A stretch of 64,000 nucleotides of DNA, from contig OX439037.1 of NCBI GenBank assembly GCA_949317995.1, positions 53,168,080 through 53,232,079 of the forward strand, written 5' to 3'. Under the pieces are notes generated by a model. It was given only the letters and a program-made list of their open reading frames with translations, had not been told where the DNA came from and made no database searches. The position numbers and the translations under genes were made by a program. Within the stretch, counting starts at the first letter, position 1. The number at the start of each line of letters is the position of its first letter. This document shows positions 37,901-45,905 of this stretch, in pieces. This DNA is from Acholoe squamosa (Eukaryota > Annelida > Polychaeta > Phyllodocida > Polynoidae).

Positions 37901-40900
37901 CCCACCCACCCAACCCACTCTTCCCTTGTAGACCAGAATGTTTGCCCTCACCCCACCCCCTCCCCCTCCCACCAGCCATAGGTCACTGATTATATCATAT
38001 CAACAGCAGACAGCCTGGCTCCACCACCATGACTAGGAGGGGCCAGCACACTGCCTGCCCGGTCCCAAGTACTCAAACATAACAAGTAGTCTGCCTGTGG
38101 CCACCACACTGGGAGTGTATGTACACTGGGAGGGTTATTTTGAAGTCATTTCCAGAAGAACTAAAGGCTTATCTACCTATCTTTAAGTCATTGGGACAAT
38201 CATACATGATAATGGAAATATCTGGGAATCAAAATATTTCATTTTACTCTACTGTAGGGTGGTTCATAACAAACACATTTTGACTTGGTCACATCAGGGG
38301 TGTGAAATCCCAAAACCTATTTCCTCTGAAGTGTAATATACAGCTTGCTAGCTAATGTTTCAATGTTGGATAAAAGTGATCTAAATGTTCTTTGGGCAGA
38401 ATATAACACTCTGTTGTACAAGTATGTTTGGAACTACCATTGGGATGCCCACATTTTTCAATCTGGAATGGTATTGGCAGAAATTCTAAGTCAGACCCCC
38501 CCCCCCCCAACAAATGGTAAATTCTTTTCTCAGTGGATTTGCATAGATCTCAAGAATGGTCTTTCTGAGCATCAAAAACGCGGATTTCCGCGTTTCCGCG
38601 GAAATTTCACACCCCTGTCACTTATGTGGGGTATTTCACAAATAAAATGATGCAAATGAGTTTTCTGCACCCCATAGAAACTTTTGAGGAGTTATATATG
38701 GATCTCAAATTGATTAGTTTGGAGATGAATGTGAAGGCGTTCTAGACACTAGTATTTGATATGACAGAGATAACATCATTATGCAAATGTTGCAATAGAT
38801 TTCTCAGACTCTCCCTTTGCACCTGACCACTTGGATTAGGTCTATATTCATAATTTAATTTGTGCCTAACTTCCCTACCATGTCCACCCCCCTCCCCACC
38901 ACCACCCAGGCACATAAAGGGGAAGGTGGGGAGTCTAGGCCAATTTGGCATATGCATTATGTACGCAGGGGGGTATTTTAGAGGTCAAATTTAGGGTTAT
39001 TTACAACCATTTTTGGAGTTGTTTTATAAGAGCATAATAATATTATGTTTCATTATGATTTTCTTGGGAGGGGGAGGGCTACCTTATAGACTATACTCTG
39101 CTTTCCTCATTGAAATTCTCAAAAGCAAAGTAATCAAATACATGTATACATTCTTCATGCCTCACCATCTCAACCTATCCCCTGTATGCTTTTGGGGCGG
39201 AGGGGGGGGGGGGTTAGTCCCAATATATACTAAGAAGGTGGTTCTTTTCGCAGTGCACTAAAACTGCCAATATGGCAACCTATGTAGGATACAACTTGTT
39301 ATGTTGGTTGATGTCTTGGGGACATCTAGGCTCTAAGGAGGATACATCTTGTTATGTCGGTCAATGCCCTGGGGGCATATGGGCATGTGCGCCCCCTGTA
39401 GTGATGCAGCAATGATGTAGCATGGATGCAGCAATGGTGCAGCATGAATGCAGCAGTGGTACAACATGGACGCAGCTATGGTGCAATATGGTTGAATCAA
39501 TGGTGCTGCAATGGTTCAATATGAGTGCAGCAACATGGATGCAGTGATGGTGGGACATGGATGCAGCAATGGTTAGACATGGATGCAGCAATGGTGAGAC
39601 ATGGATGCAGCAATGGTGAGACATGGATGCAGCAATGGTGGGACACAGATGCAGCGATGGTGGGACACAGATGCAATGATGGTTGGACACGGAGGCAGCA
39701 ATGGGGGACATGGATGCAGCAATGGTTGGACATGGATGCAGCAATGGTGGGACATGGATGCAGCAGTGGTGGGACAAGGATGCAGTGATGGTGGGACACG
39801 CATGTAACAATGGTGGGACATGGATGCAGCAATAGTGGGACATGGATGCAGCAATGGTTTGACACAGATGCAGCAATGGTTGGACACGGATGCTGCGGTG
39901 GTGGGACATGGATGCAGCAATGATGGGACATGGATGCAGCAGTGCTGGGACACGGATGCAGTGGTGGTGGGACACAGATGCAGTGGTGGTGGGACACAGA
40001 TGCAGTGGTGGTGGGACACAGATGCAGTGGTGGTGGGACACGGATGCAGTGATAGTGGGACATGAATGCAGCAATGGTTGGACACGGATGCAGCGGTGGT
40101 GGGATACGGATGCAGTGATTGTGGGACACAGATGCAGCAGTGGTGGGACATGGATGCAACAATGGTTGGGCACAGATGCAGCAGTGGTGGGACACAGATG
40201 CAGCAATGGTTGGACACGGTTGCAGGGATGGTGAGACATGGATACTCAATGGTGGGACACGAATGCAGGGATGGTGGGACATTGATGCAGCGATGCTGGG
40301 ACACTGATGAAGTTGTGGTGGGAAAAAAACTTTTTGGATGTACTGCCACTTGAGGTTTTAGACCTTGCTCTAAATCATTGGAACTCATTCATGTTACATA
40401 TGTTTCTCTGACATGCGACATATAAGATTTTGCTGTATGGAGCCCCTACATATGTATCAAAAAAGAGGGAAGATGTTCATTTGAAACTATTGACCATTTG
40501 ATATAAGGCGGGAATCCTAGTCCCCACTGCCACATACCTTACTTGAAGCCCCCCCCCCCCATCAAACCTAGGACATGCTACAGTGTGTGTTTACCACAAT
40601 ACAGTAAAATTACATTATAACACACAGGTTGGCACAGGCAAAAAAAATCGTTCTAAACAAATTCCGTTATATTTTTTTTGAAATTTTTTTTTGTCAATGG
40701 ATTCTGCATATCACAGATGTGGAGAGGGTGATTTTTTTGATTTTTTTTTGTTTGATATTTTGGTTTGGTTGATTTTATGTCCACTAATAGTACTCAAAAG
40801 TTAGCAGACATTTCTGTGGTTCACGGACATCAAGTCCTTTGTTTTCTTTTTGGACGGGTTTTTAAAAGCTGCTTGTCCAAACAGCTAGACAGGTATTTAT

Positions 40901-43900
40901 ATGCTGCTTGCCCGACACAGCAGTGACCAAATCTATGAATGACCGAATCTATGAGAAGAATGACCGCATCTATGAGGAGTGTTGAGGGGGAAAACCACTA
41001 CTGGGGCTTCATTCCCCTACTCTTTTCAAAGGATAGCAAGTGTTCTTTAATTTGCCTGGTCCCATAGGCAGGGCCAGACAAACCACGGCCTTTGATCACT
41101 CAGATGTGGTTCACTAAGGGGGAATCCCAAGGCAAAAGGCAAGCATGTATGCCCGGGCCCGCGCATAGGGACACCAGCTGCCTACATGCTCACCCAAAGC
41201 CACAAGAAACCCCAAGTTTGTCGCCTTTTACGAATCTGGTATGCCCACTGGTAGAATGGAAGGAGAATTCCTCCTTCGTGGACTCCCAATGAAGTTATTC
41301 TGCTCCTCCATGCCCTCACATGAAGGTCCCCACTTTTTTTTTATAACCAAAGATTTCCTAGGAAAGGAGTTGAGAGGAGTTGGCCAGTTTTTAAAGCTAG
41401 TATCTGCCATTGTTTGTTCAAAAATTATGGCAAAAAAAAAAAAAATCAGATTTTTGCAGAAAATGGTGAGGGCGCAATCCATAGACAAAATAATTTTCAA
41501 AAAAAATAAAAATTTGTATTTCTGAAAATATGATGCGGGAAATCCATAGACCAACTCTTTAATTTGTTGTGGCCTTATGAACAAATTTTGTAGCATCCAA
41601 ATTAGACAATTAACACATTAAGGGCTGATGTTGAGAATACGGGACGGATGTTGAGTATTCTCAACACCATGTAGGGGCTGATGTCAAGTAAAATTGACAT
41701 AGATATAAGTATATATTGATATGGCAGCCATGTTTTGAAATTTGAGATATACTGCTATTTTTGGTCCGAGGATATTATTTACCTATCTAGGGCCTGAGGA
41801 ATTCGAATCTAGAAAGTTTAGAGTAAAAGGGATATTGAAAAATGGTTAGAAATGATATCAAAAACATCAACAGTGTATTATACCTTGCAACTTCCCACCC
41901 CCTGGTACATGTACTGCTCAATATCCAGTCCCCCAGCCTTAAAAAGTACCCTCATAGCTCGCCTTTAATGGGTTAAGAACTATTTCCGTGACACCTATGG
42001 GGCTTTTGAATGAGGTTCCATATGCCCACTGTCAATCCTTGTCCTTGATATAAAAAAAAGGTTTGGTGGCTGTAGAGGATAATAGCTTGAAACCATTCAG
42101 CCACAATGTGAGACATTTTAAGAATATGCTGTCAACTGTTTGTCCCCTCTCCTGCAAAAAAGAGTCACTGCCAATCTTCCCTAGAATAGCAAGGTTAATA
42201 TGCAAAAGGCACATCCTCCCAGTAAAAGAATTGTTACTCTTAACTACAATGAAGCATTGAACTGTTGTATTTTTCTTGAAATTTTACGACGTCTTATACT
42301 AGCTGTCTTATGCACGGGGTTGTGTTATTTGCGGGGTGTTGATGTCGCACATGTATTCTGATACCTTATTTAAAAGCAGCAACTGTATACAATAAGAGAC
42401 CTCTCCCAAAGTCAGACTGCGACTTATACTCATCTTCCACTTTGTACTAAACTATAAAGCCCAGGTTCCCCTGATAGTATTTGCTTTAATGCATCCTGAA
42501 TTAATTATATACGCGACTCTACTTGGGAAAAAGTGAAACCAGAATATGATCATTATTTTCAGATACGAGAAAGCTTCTGAGAAATATCTAGATCTGATTT
42601 CCCTCCTGGTGAGGTCAAAAACGGTAGAGTAATTATGATTCTAATATCTGTATTAGGAGAGACTTATGTGAGACTTACAAAATTGAAACAAATTGAAATA
42701 CTAGTTCATCATTCAAATTCTGGAACTCCTTACAATTTCACTATTTAGAACCTACCGTAATCTCCAGCGTATAAGACGCGTCCTCTACGCCAAACAAAAT
42801 GCTGGGGAGTCTTATAGGATGTATTGAAATTGGGGGTGCGTCTTATACGAGGGGTAATTTTACTATAGAAATGTATTGAATTTACAAATATCAGCATTAA
42901 AATGTGCGTCTTATACGCGAAAATGCATGTGCTGAGTTTGGGGTGCGTCCTATACGCGCGGCGCGTCTTCTACGCGGGAGATTACGGTACTTATTGAATT
43001 TCAATCAAAATCGAATACCGGTAAATAGTATTAATGTTTTACCTATCAATTGGTGCCCTGCAACTTTCAGGTAAAGTCTGGTACTGAGACATCAGCATGT
43101 TTACCAGACACTGTAGTCATCTTCCACCATGCAGCATATGTACTTCTCAGTTGTGGACGTTATGCCGATACAATTGCAATCTGTGACCAGATTCTGGACA
43201 ATCATCACCCGCATGATATATGCTTGGTCGAATCCCAGTCACAGTCACAGGACAGTGTACCAGACGATTGGAGCAGCACACAGAACAACTCAGACCGCAG
43301 TCGCAAACGCGCCCGGTCATCTAGCACTGAGCAGCAGGCTGTGGCAGTGCATGAGGGTGACAAATGGTGGAGGTCATTTGGACAAGATGTCATTGTGCTC
43401 AAGTACAAAGCTGATGCTCTCTACAAAACAGGAGACTATGATGAAGCCTTGCTTTGTCTTGATAGGTATATAGCTGTTTTATTTTAGGCAAGTCAGTAAT
43501 AAAAATCTGTGCATTACATGCATCGGGCAGATTATATTGGTGTTCTTTTAAATCTTAAAATGTCAGTATATTATATGTCGAGATGTGTATATATACTGTA
43601 AAATCGGACAACAGCCTTATTAAACATCCCTTTTGCCCCTTTGGTTATGAAACGAATGCATAAATCCACTTCCTACATTTTAGAATTGCAGCTGTTCTAG
43701 AAAATAATAGGTCGAATGATGTGAAAGTCGAGGTCCCTGCCACGAAAAGACTGCGGCTAGGCTCAGGTATGTCTTTCTTGGGACAACTAGTTTAGCCCTT
43801 GCTACTACCCGGTACATAGATTATAGTTCACGTCTCATAGATTGGCTATAGCTGGCCATAAAATGGTCACTTGGACCATGAATCTAAGGGTATACACTTG

Positions 43901-45133
43901 CTTAAGTTTTACTGCCTTTAGATTTACTTTTTGTGTGTAAGACATGCATGTGTATCAGCCGCATCCCTAACGCAGCGTCAATTGTGCAAGGTCATTTTTT
44001 ATCTTCATCAAAACTAATTAAGTGAGAACCGATTTGATAATCCCCGTTTCGTCTAAATACAGTCACTTCTTGCTGTAATCCAGATGTACCAAAGGAAGAT
44101 GATGGCCCAATGAAAATATTTTCTGTTGATGTATTTGTTGCGAAAGCTATTGTCCAAGATCGTGTGGGTAAGGTGAAATGTGCACTGCATTCATCTCAAC
44201 AAGCTGTCAACCTGTGCCCAGGCAAGTTTCAAATCAAATCAATTAATTCTAGCCAAACTAGTGATAAGCGATCAGTTAGAAAGCTCCAAAGATTGAAATA
44301 AGGAGGAAGCTCATATCCATGTATGTCGATACTGATATTTGCAATTGAAAGCTAAAAGGAGGGCTCGTATTTAGCTGTGATCAACTCTCCCCTAATCAAC
44401 TATTCTAAAATGCCAAAGCAACCTTCACTTATAAAATTACTACTAATATTCTTGAATATACAAACACATTCTGAAAGAATGAAAGCATTCTTGACTTTTT
44501 AGTCGAATATGTCGGATGTTTAAAAAATAATCATGATTCTTGTGTTATCTCTCAGAAAATACACTCGCAGTGTTTACAAACTGCATCCTACTACTGCGCC
44601 AAGAAAGGCAAGATGAGGCATTGCAGCTTTGGACCCGAACACGCCAAATCGACCCACGTCACATGGATTCCTTGCATCTTGATAGATTTCTCCAAAATAA
44701 GCTTAATCAGACAAGGTTTGTGAGGATACATTTCAAAGGATGACTCTCGATTATAAACCTTATAGGATTATTGATTGCTACTTAACTGGGTTATTCATCA
44801 GGTATTGCATCATGTATGTGTCTTGTCGGTATATCATCCTCTTTTGGAGACCGAGCTATATTTCAACTGCCCATTCTACACTCATTTAACCGCCAGACAT
44901 GTCACTCACTGGCAGGCAAAAACCAAGAAATACCAGGGAACGTGGCATCTCTGAACTTCTATCTGTAGCAACTGCTAAATTTATTTTTCACTGTTTTTTG
45001 TTTCAGAACGAGCTGCACATCACTTCCCAATTTGTCACCAACTGAACCAAATGAGGAAGACAAGGTCCTCTTAGACATCATATGTCTGCAATATGCCCAA
45101 CAACAAGCACTGAAACGAAGGAAACCTTTTTAA
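13833..45133 (+). CDS. FANCG: Fanconi anaemia group G protein, 13 exons, N-terminus missing
   Basis: FANCG is a TPR scaffold of the nuclear Fanconi core complex; with FANCA and FAAP20 it supports FANCD2/FANCI ubiquitination in crosslink repair. Exons: 13833-13982, 16183-16290, 34300-34430, 34910-35096, 36076-36206, 36385-36531, 36685-36833, 42563-42608, 43071-43465, 43684-43766, 44084-44221, 44556-44715, 45007-45133. All phases join without a stop and give 649 residues ending ALKRRKPF. The order of blocks matches vertebrate FANCG as I remember it: the LPxxxxxLEVECTAVF start, an LYLLVTAD helix, the TPRs, LELDTLELLLRVLQ, YLDLISLL, the AAYVLLSCGRYADTIAICD repeat and the AVNLCPENT repeat. Basic clusters RKRAR and TKRLRL are candidate nuclear localisation signals. 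Human FANCG is 622 residues, so roughly 50-60 N-terminal residues lie in exons not found, possibly before base 1. The introns are unusually repeat-rich. Assignment rests on collinear family resemblance, not on a search. Confidence 0.85.
13983..14679 (+). other. FANCG intron, no recognised feature
   Basis: An open frame at 13,987-14,286 is a readthrough of the intron with no family resemblance. Confidence 0.4.
14680..15652. mobile_element. 973-bp MITE-family element containing a satellite
   Basis: The ends match the 233-bp family (ccgtaatctcccgcgtagaa and the inverted copy, TA on both sides), but the interior is expanded by an 86-bp GC-rich tandem array at about 14,880-15,530. Confidence 0.7.
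14880..15530. repeat. 86-bp GC-rich tandem satellite
   Basis: The word gaccggtctgccgcgg recurs at 14883, 14969, 15055, 15141 and 15227 (spacing exactly 86). More diverged copies lie at about 15,313 and 15,465. Each unit also carries gagttcaagctgtcatcggc and cacggtcggcgtc. Confidence 0.85.
16183..16290 (+). CDS. FANCG: FANCG exon b
   Basis: The acceptor is atatttccag and the donor gtagat. Phase 1-1 is the only phase that keeps the exon open after exon a. It encodes an acidic stretch (TLSDDQDETHHVIF) followed by INLSLQVLRTRLP. Sequence conservation is weaker than in the other exons, and support comes mainly from phase and position. The following intron is about 18 kb. Confidence 0.6.
16623..16672 (+). 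repeat. Left member of a distant inverted pair
   Basis: gttctaactctccctacagc then ggctgtcggagaacaaggga. An inverted copy lies at 32,978-33,028. The following gagacaccagaggaagtcgg is shared with the MITE at 33,817-34,230 (inverted at about 34,105). Confidence 0.6.
16960..17169 (+). pseudogene. Acidic, AT-hook-like open frame of unknown origin
   Basis: A 69-residue frame starting MANSNDQCS, rich in Asp, Asn, Gln and Gly, and ending SAKARPRGRPT with an AT-hook-like RPRGRP. It sits between a TIR-like end (16,623) and the LINE remnant. It may be the N-terminus of a transposon protein. Codon use is not distinctive and no family is recognised. Confidence 0.25.
17435..19630 (+). pseudogene. Non-LTR retrotransposon remnant (APE endonuclease + RT)
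   Basis: A 5'-truncated ORF2. The AP-like endonuclease half (about 17,450-18,090) has KKGGGVAIYVKN, STVYRPP, SDTN where GDFN is usual, IDHILTN and SDHLPVFA. It is followed by TGA and a frameshift. The RT half (18,244-19,490) has NWRPISLLPVVSKI, YVDLKKAFDSVNH, GVPQGSVLGPLLF and YADDLVVY, with an in-frame TGA at 19,318 between the last two motifs. The thumb breaks off after KFMMVV. Motif style suggests the CR1/L2/Jockey assemblage. It lies on the same strand as FANCG, inside its largest intron. It cannot encode an intact enzyme. Confidence 0.85.
19640..20140 (+). pseudogene. Tyrosine recombinase remnant (DIRS/Crypton-like)
   Basis: Frames at 19,640-20,058 and 20,060-20,140, interrupted by stops, read as MQTRDDGTVLFTLTHPMKTA, then EVRICAVRALKRSIERRE, DTVSTWVLYVMRASGINTKC and FGAHSLRGAGTSAGARLG. 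After a frameshift comes TMARHYLKKVTS. The HSLRG box (HxxR) and the HY pair are the C-terminal catalytic signature of eukaryotic tyrosine recombinases of DIRS, Ngaro or Crypton elements. It directly abuts the LINE remnant, which is of a different class. Confidence 0.65.
20301..20325 (-). ncRNA. Hammerhead-ribozyme-like core 3' of the Penelope element
   Basis: On the - strand, CUGAUGA (20325-20319) is followed by stem II GUCC/GGAU with a five-base loop CCAUA (20318-20306; three Watson-Crick pairs plus one G-U) and then GAAAC (20305-20301). This is the full conserved hammerhead core in the expected order. A long interrupted helix consistent with stem III can be drawn downstream (UAGUG with CACUA, UUGUC with GACAA), ending in a GUA triplet at 20254-20252. 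I could not pair stem I convincingly, so the ribozyme may be decayed. It is 370 nt after the Penelope ORF stop, where such ribozymes are known. Confidence 0.55.
20697..23842 (-). pseudogene. Penelope-like element ORF (RT + GIY-YIG)
   Basis: Reading from 23,842 down: a Lys/Ser-rich N-terminal region, several frameshifts, then LPKIHKGKTPPPGRLIV, NGSPTEKASAFVD, the RT motif A TLDVTSLYTNIP, QIAGTAMGTRVAPTYANIFM and motif C FIDEVFFVW. Next come HPRHCLRGIPYGQFLRI, a Cys/His cluster KTKHCRYCSRL and a GIY-YIG-like nuclease start (NLIYSLACKRCGKMYVGQT), ending DAPFGAG and a stop at 20,697. From about 22,450 to 20,697 the frame is continuous except for one TGA at 21,806-21,804, immediately before motif C. 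Penelope-like elements uniquely couple this RT to a GIY-YIG domain. The copy is inactive because of the frameshifts. Confidence 0.88.
24205..24300. repeat. Inverted repeat near the 5' side of the Penelope element
   Basis: catggagacgattcctt and aaggaagatcgtctccat are inverted, with about 60 bp between them. Confidence 0.6.
24735..24970. repeat. Exact tandem duplication, 117 bp
   Basis: The block tctatgaaaatgacaacaga through ctagctttgggttc appears twice with no difference seen. Confidence 0.85.
25705..27690 (+). pseudogene. LINE ORF1: coiled coil, SGNH hydrolase-like, KH domain, Arg/Asp tail
   Basis: The N-terminal acidic region and long heptad-like charged coiled coil (25,705-26,630) are followed, after a frameshift at about 26,395, by an SGNH/GDSL hydrolase-like domain with GGDSN and LHVGTND (26,640-26,930). 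After a C-run frameshift comes a helical segment and a type I KH domain at 27,230-27,415 with the GxxG loop IIGQKGKTI and the following strand EEMMTIGG. After a third frameshift the frame continues to 27,675 as an Arg/Asp/Tyr-rich tail (RRRDDYRDSDNR and similar). ORF1 esterases are known in CR1-type LINEs. The KH domain and RD tail suggest RNA binding. Confidence 0.75.
27780..31034 (+). pseudogene. LINE ORF2: AP endonuclease + reverse transcriptase + zinc knuckle
   Basis: The endonuclease (27,800-28,520) has ILYSNANGI, IIAETRT, GGRIGFLIA, YYGPQ, GDFNAKI, IDFILMEE and TDHNTI. The RT spans two frames: PPEWSRGEVISIYKGKGKKG (frame to 29,449), then AGKVFERMLNTRI, FLDVTKAYDKAWLEG, SIRQGGVLAVTQYALLMDE and LLWVDDVAIV, where WVDD stands in place of F/YADD. 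The C-terminus has the Cys/His knuckle CRGCGHTPETQQHLLEMCP near 30,840 and stops at 31,034. Frameshifts at about 28,570 and 29,430 make it non-functional. Confidence 0.85.
31310..31542. mobile_element. 233-bp MITE, copy in the FANCG intron
   Basis: TA-flanked, exactly 233 bp, termini ccgtaaactcccgcg and gcgggagagtacgg. It lies next to units of the 42-bp minisatellite, as copy 2 does. Confidence 0.7.
31653..31729. repeat. Perfect 33-bp inverted repeat (hairpin)
   Basis: Arms 31653-31685 and 31697-31729 are exact reverse complements (ttaatgtatgttatgggaga... inwards), with an 11-nt loop. Confidence 0.9.
31980..32195. repeat. ~40-bp inverted repeat
   Basis: tttcttcgaaataaataaga and atccattgattttccata (31,990-32,025) face tatggaaaatcaatggatt and ttttatttcgaa (32,153-32,188). 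A 164-residue - strand open frame covering it (32,269-31,775) is not recognised. Confidence 0.6.
32355..32427 (+). repeat. tRNA-derived SINE head or tRNA pseudogene
   Basis: Box A-like TGGTATAGTGG (32363-32373) and box B GGATCGATTCC (32406-32416) are spaced as in a tRNA, with a perfect T-arm CGGGG/CCCCG. The acceptor stem does not pair, so it is not a functional tRNA. Confidence 0.6.
32978..33028 (-). repeat. Right member of a distant inverted pair
   Basis: tcccttgttctccgacagcg and ctgtagggagagttagaa are the reverse complement of 16,623-16,672 with a small central difference. The pair could mark the ends of one 16.4-kb TIR element that took up the later insertions. Confidence 0.55.
33283..33392. 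repeat. ~17-bp tandem repeat (cctggccccctggacac)
   Basis: Five or six diverged units of ctggccccctggacac. Open frames on both strands here are produced by the repeat. Confidence 0.6.
33817..34230. mobile_element. MITE with ~95-bp inverted repeats, just before FANCG exon c
   Basis: The left arm begins acccgaggaacttaccttgg and runs through aagccTacagcaccgccta and gcgggctgaggagagcaagg. The right arm is its inverted copy ending ccaaggtaagttcctcgggt. Each end contains a splice-donor-like aaggtaagt (in opposite orientation). The end is 70 bp from the FANCG exon c acceptor. Confidence 0.65.
34300..34430 (+). CDS. FANCG: FANCG exon c
   Basis: The acceptor is gtccctctcag; the donor gttgga is weak. 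It enters in phase 1 and leaves in phase 0. It encodes RTRAVVVPFVMLYCVYLLVT and ADVHKTKIPELLGACSHQ, collinear with the hydrophobic [21 protein letters not shown] region of vertebrate FANCG. Confidence 0.75.
34910..35096 (+). CDS. FANCG: FANCG exon d
   Basis: The donor is gtaagg; phase 0 in, 1 out. It encodes VEDVFTFSLTSRHDVEYSTL and a helix with KFSQCVDVLSRNKDGKT. The acceptor is a tandem ttttagcag, so use of the upstream AG would start the exon at 34907 and add one Gln in frame. Confidence 0.8.
35097..36075 (+). other. FANCG intron, simple sequence
   Basis: C-rich and (CA)n patches at 35,568-35,600, 35,658-35,690 and 35,758-35,768. No gene. Confidence 0.6.
36076..36206 (+). CDS. FANCG: FANCG exon e (TPR)
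   Basis: The acceptor is cttcctaaacag and the donor gtttgt; phase 1 in, 0 out. It encodes one TPR-like helical pair, CALYQLGRYTECVSCLDTIT, followed by a helix MALNLAGSCLSKQ that opens the next repeat. Confidence 0.85.
36385..36531 (+). CDS. FANCG: FANCG exon f (TPR)
   Basis: Exactly 49 codons, phase 0-0, acceptor tatttag, donor gtaagt. It encodes SVQYFHRALHRDYADPCALY and RHMGHGELELDTLELLLR. The last motif matches the vertebrate TAELESLELLVEALN block and is one of the strongest identifiers of the gene. Confidence 0.88.
36685..36833 (+). CDS. FANCG: FANCG exon g
   Basis: The acceptor is cgtatttcag and the donor gttagg; phase 0 in, 2 out. It encodes VLQKAPQETKDHVLTLDVGS and then KLSITQALYLVARRYTELY, collinear with the vertebrate SQAKHILASRCLQTGRAGDA helix pair. 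Confidence 0.85.
37079..37131. repeat. Near-perfect 53-bp palindrome
   Basis: aggatgtgccttttctattt runs to an agatatatct centre and back to aaataga..aaggcacatcct. There is one base of asymmetry (tttt against aaa) and essentially no loop. Confidence 0.9.
39520..40325. repeat. 22-bp minisatellite in a FANCG intron
   Basis: About 36 copies of a unit gatgcagcaatggtgggacatg. Because 22 is not a multiple of 3 and the unit lacks stops, all frames on both strands stay open and give 22-residue repeats. No gene is supported. A more degenerate flank extends back to about 39,400. Confidence 0.9.
42563..42608 (+). CDS. FANCG: FANCG micro-exon h (46 nt)
   Basis: It is too short to stand out as an open frame. 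The acceptor is cattattttcag and the donor gtgagg. It completes the split Arg codon of exon g and encodes YEKASEKYLDLISLL, matching vertebrate EHYLDLLALLL. It also repairs the phase (2 to 0) between exons g and i. Confidence 0.85.
42755..42987. mobile_element. 233-bp MITE in a FANCG intron
   Basis: TA-flanked, 233 bp, termini ccgtaatctccagcg and gcgggagattacgg. It lies 83 bp before FANCG exon i, within its 5' intron. Confidence 0.7.
43071..43465 (+). CDS. FANCG: FANCG exon i, longest exon
   Basis: The acceptor is caactttcag and the donor gtatat; phase 0 in, 2 out. It holds a TPR helix pair (HHAAYVLLSCGRYADTIAIC), a low-complexity Ser/Gln/Asp stretch with the basic cluster SRKRARSSS, then DKWWRSFGQDVIVLKYKADA and a second repeat ending DEALLCLDR. 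The Ser/Arg insert is longer than in human FANCG. Confidence 0.88.
43684..43766 (+). CDS. FANCG: FANCG exon j
   Basis: The acceptor is ctacattttag and the donor gtatgt; phase 2 in, 1 out. It encodes IAAVLENNRSNDVKVEVPAT followed by KRLRLGS, a candidate monopartite nuclear localisation signal. Confidence 0.8.
44084..44221 (+). CDS. FANCG: FANCG exon k with GC donor
   Basis: The acceptor is gctgtaatccag. It ends CCAG followed by GCAAGT, a consensus GC-type 5' splice site, and phase 1 joins exactly with exon l. It encodes SVDVFVAKAIVQDRVGKVKC and SSQQAVNLCPE, matching the vertebrate VQMCPGN repeat. Confidence 0.85.
44556..44715 (+). CDS. FANCG: FANCG exon l
   Basis: The acceptor is tgttatctctcag and the donor gtttgt; phase 1 in, 2 out. 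It encodes NTLAVFTNCILLLRQERQDE and ALQLWTRTRQIDPRHMDSLH, collinear with vertebrate TLKRLDRRDEATALWWRLE. Confidence 0.87.
45007..45133 (+). CDS. FANCG: FANCG terminal exon m
   Basis: The acceptor is tttttgtttcag. It encodes a Ser/Pro/acidic linker, then LLDIICLQYAQQQALKRRKP and F, and stops at TAA 45131-45133. The basic KRRK tail may help nuclear retention. Confidence 0.83.
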
Positions 45134-45289
45134 AGTAGGCTGTTTTGTCCTACTACCGGGTACAAGCGTGATCGTGTTTCAAGTTAGTGAGGAACATTGA
45201 GAAGTTTTCAACGTTATTGAGCACTCGTTACCATTAGCAGTTGTTAATTGTCTAAAAACAATATTTTTTCATGCTTAAATCGAGTCAAT

Positions 45290-45295
45290 AATAAA
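45290..45295 (+). terminator. FANCG poly(A) signal
   Basis: AATAAA lies 157 nt after the FANCG stop codon, and an 88-bp satellite starts within 10 nt of it. It is the nearest canonical signal on this strand. Confidence 0.6.
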
Positions 45296-45302
45296 TATGG
45301 TT

Positions 45303-45905
45303 TGTGTGGTCAATGACCGTCACCATGCGGCTCAGACACCTAAGAAGGACCTGTTGACATTATAAATGATATCATTCAATGGTAGAGGTGTGTGTGGTCA
45401 ATGACCGTCACCATGCGGCTCAGACGCCTAAGAAGGACCTGTTGACATTATAAATGATATCATTCAATGGTAGAGGTGTGTGTGGTCAATGACCGTCACC
45501 ATGCGGCTCAGACGCCGAAGAAGGACCTGTTGACATTATAAATGATATCATTCAATGGTAGAGGTGTGTGTGGTCAATGACCGTCACCATGCGGCTCAGA
45601 CGCCTAAGAAGGACCTGTTGACATTATAAATGATATCATTCAATGGTAGAGGTGTGTGTGGTCAATGACCGTCACCATGCGGCTCAGACGCCTAAGAAGG
45701 ACCTGTTGACATTATAAATGATATCATTCAATGGTAGAGGTGTGTGTGGTCAATGACCCGTCACTAAGCATTAGGGACCCGTCACTAAGCATTAGGGACG
45801 CCCCAGAAGGACCTGTGGCAACAGGACATAATAACAATCAATGCTAGAGGTATGTGTGGTCAATGACCCCTCACTAAGCACCAAGGACGCCCGAGAATAA
45901 CCAGT
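45303..45905. repeat. 88-bp satellite downstream of FANCG
   Basis: tgtgtggtcaatgaccgtca recurs at 45303, 45391, 45479, 45567 and 45655 (exactly 88 bp apart), with degenerate copies to about 45,905. Units are almost identical and contain the palindrome aatgatatcatt. Confidence 0.9.

Larger units (their letters stand above)
36834..42562 (+). other. FANCG intron, 5.7 kb
   Basis: It holds the 53-bp palindrome, C/G homopolymer patches, the 22-bp minisatellite and a degenerate copy of the ggtctatggatt MITE family (about 40,680-41,572). No other exon was found. Confidence 0.6.

Noticed and set aside
39361..40388. Long Cys/His/Pro-rich proteins on both strands
   Set aside because: They are translations of the 22-bp minisatellite; every frame is open.
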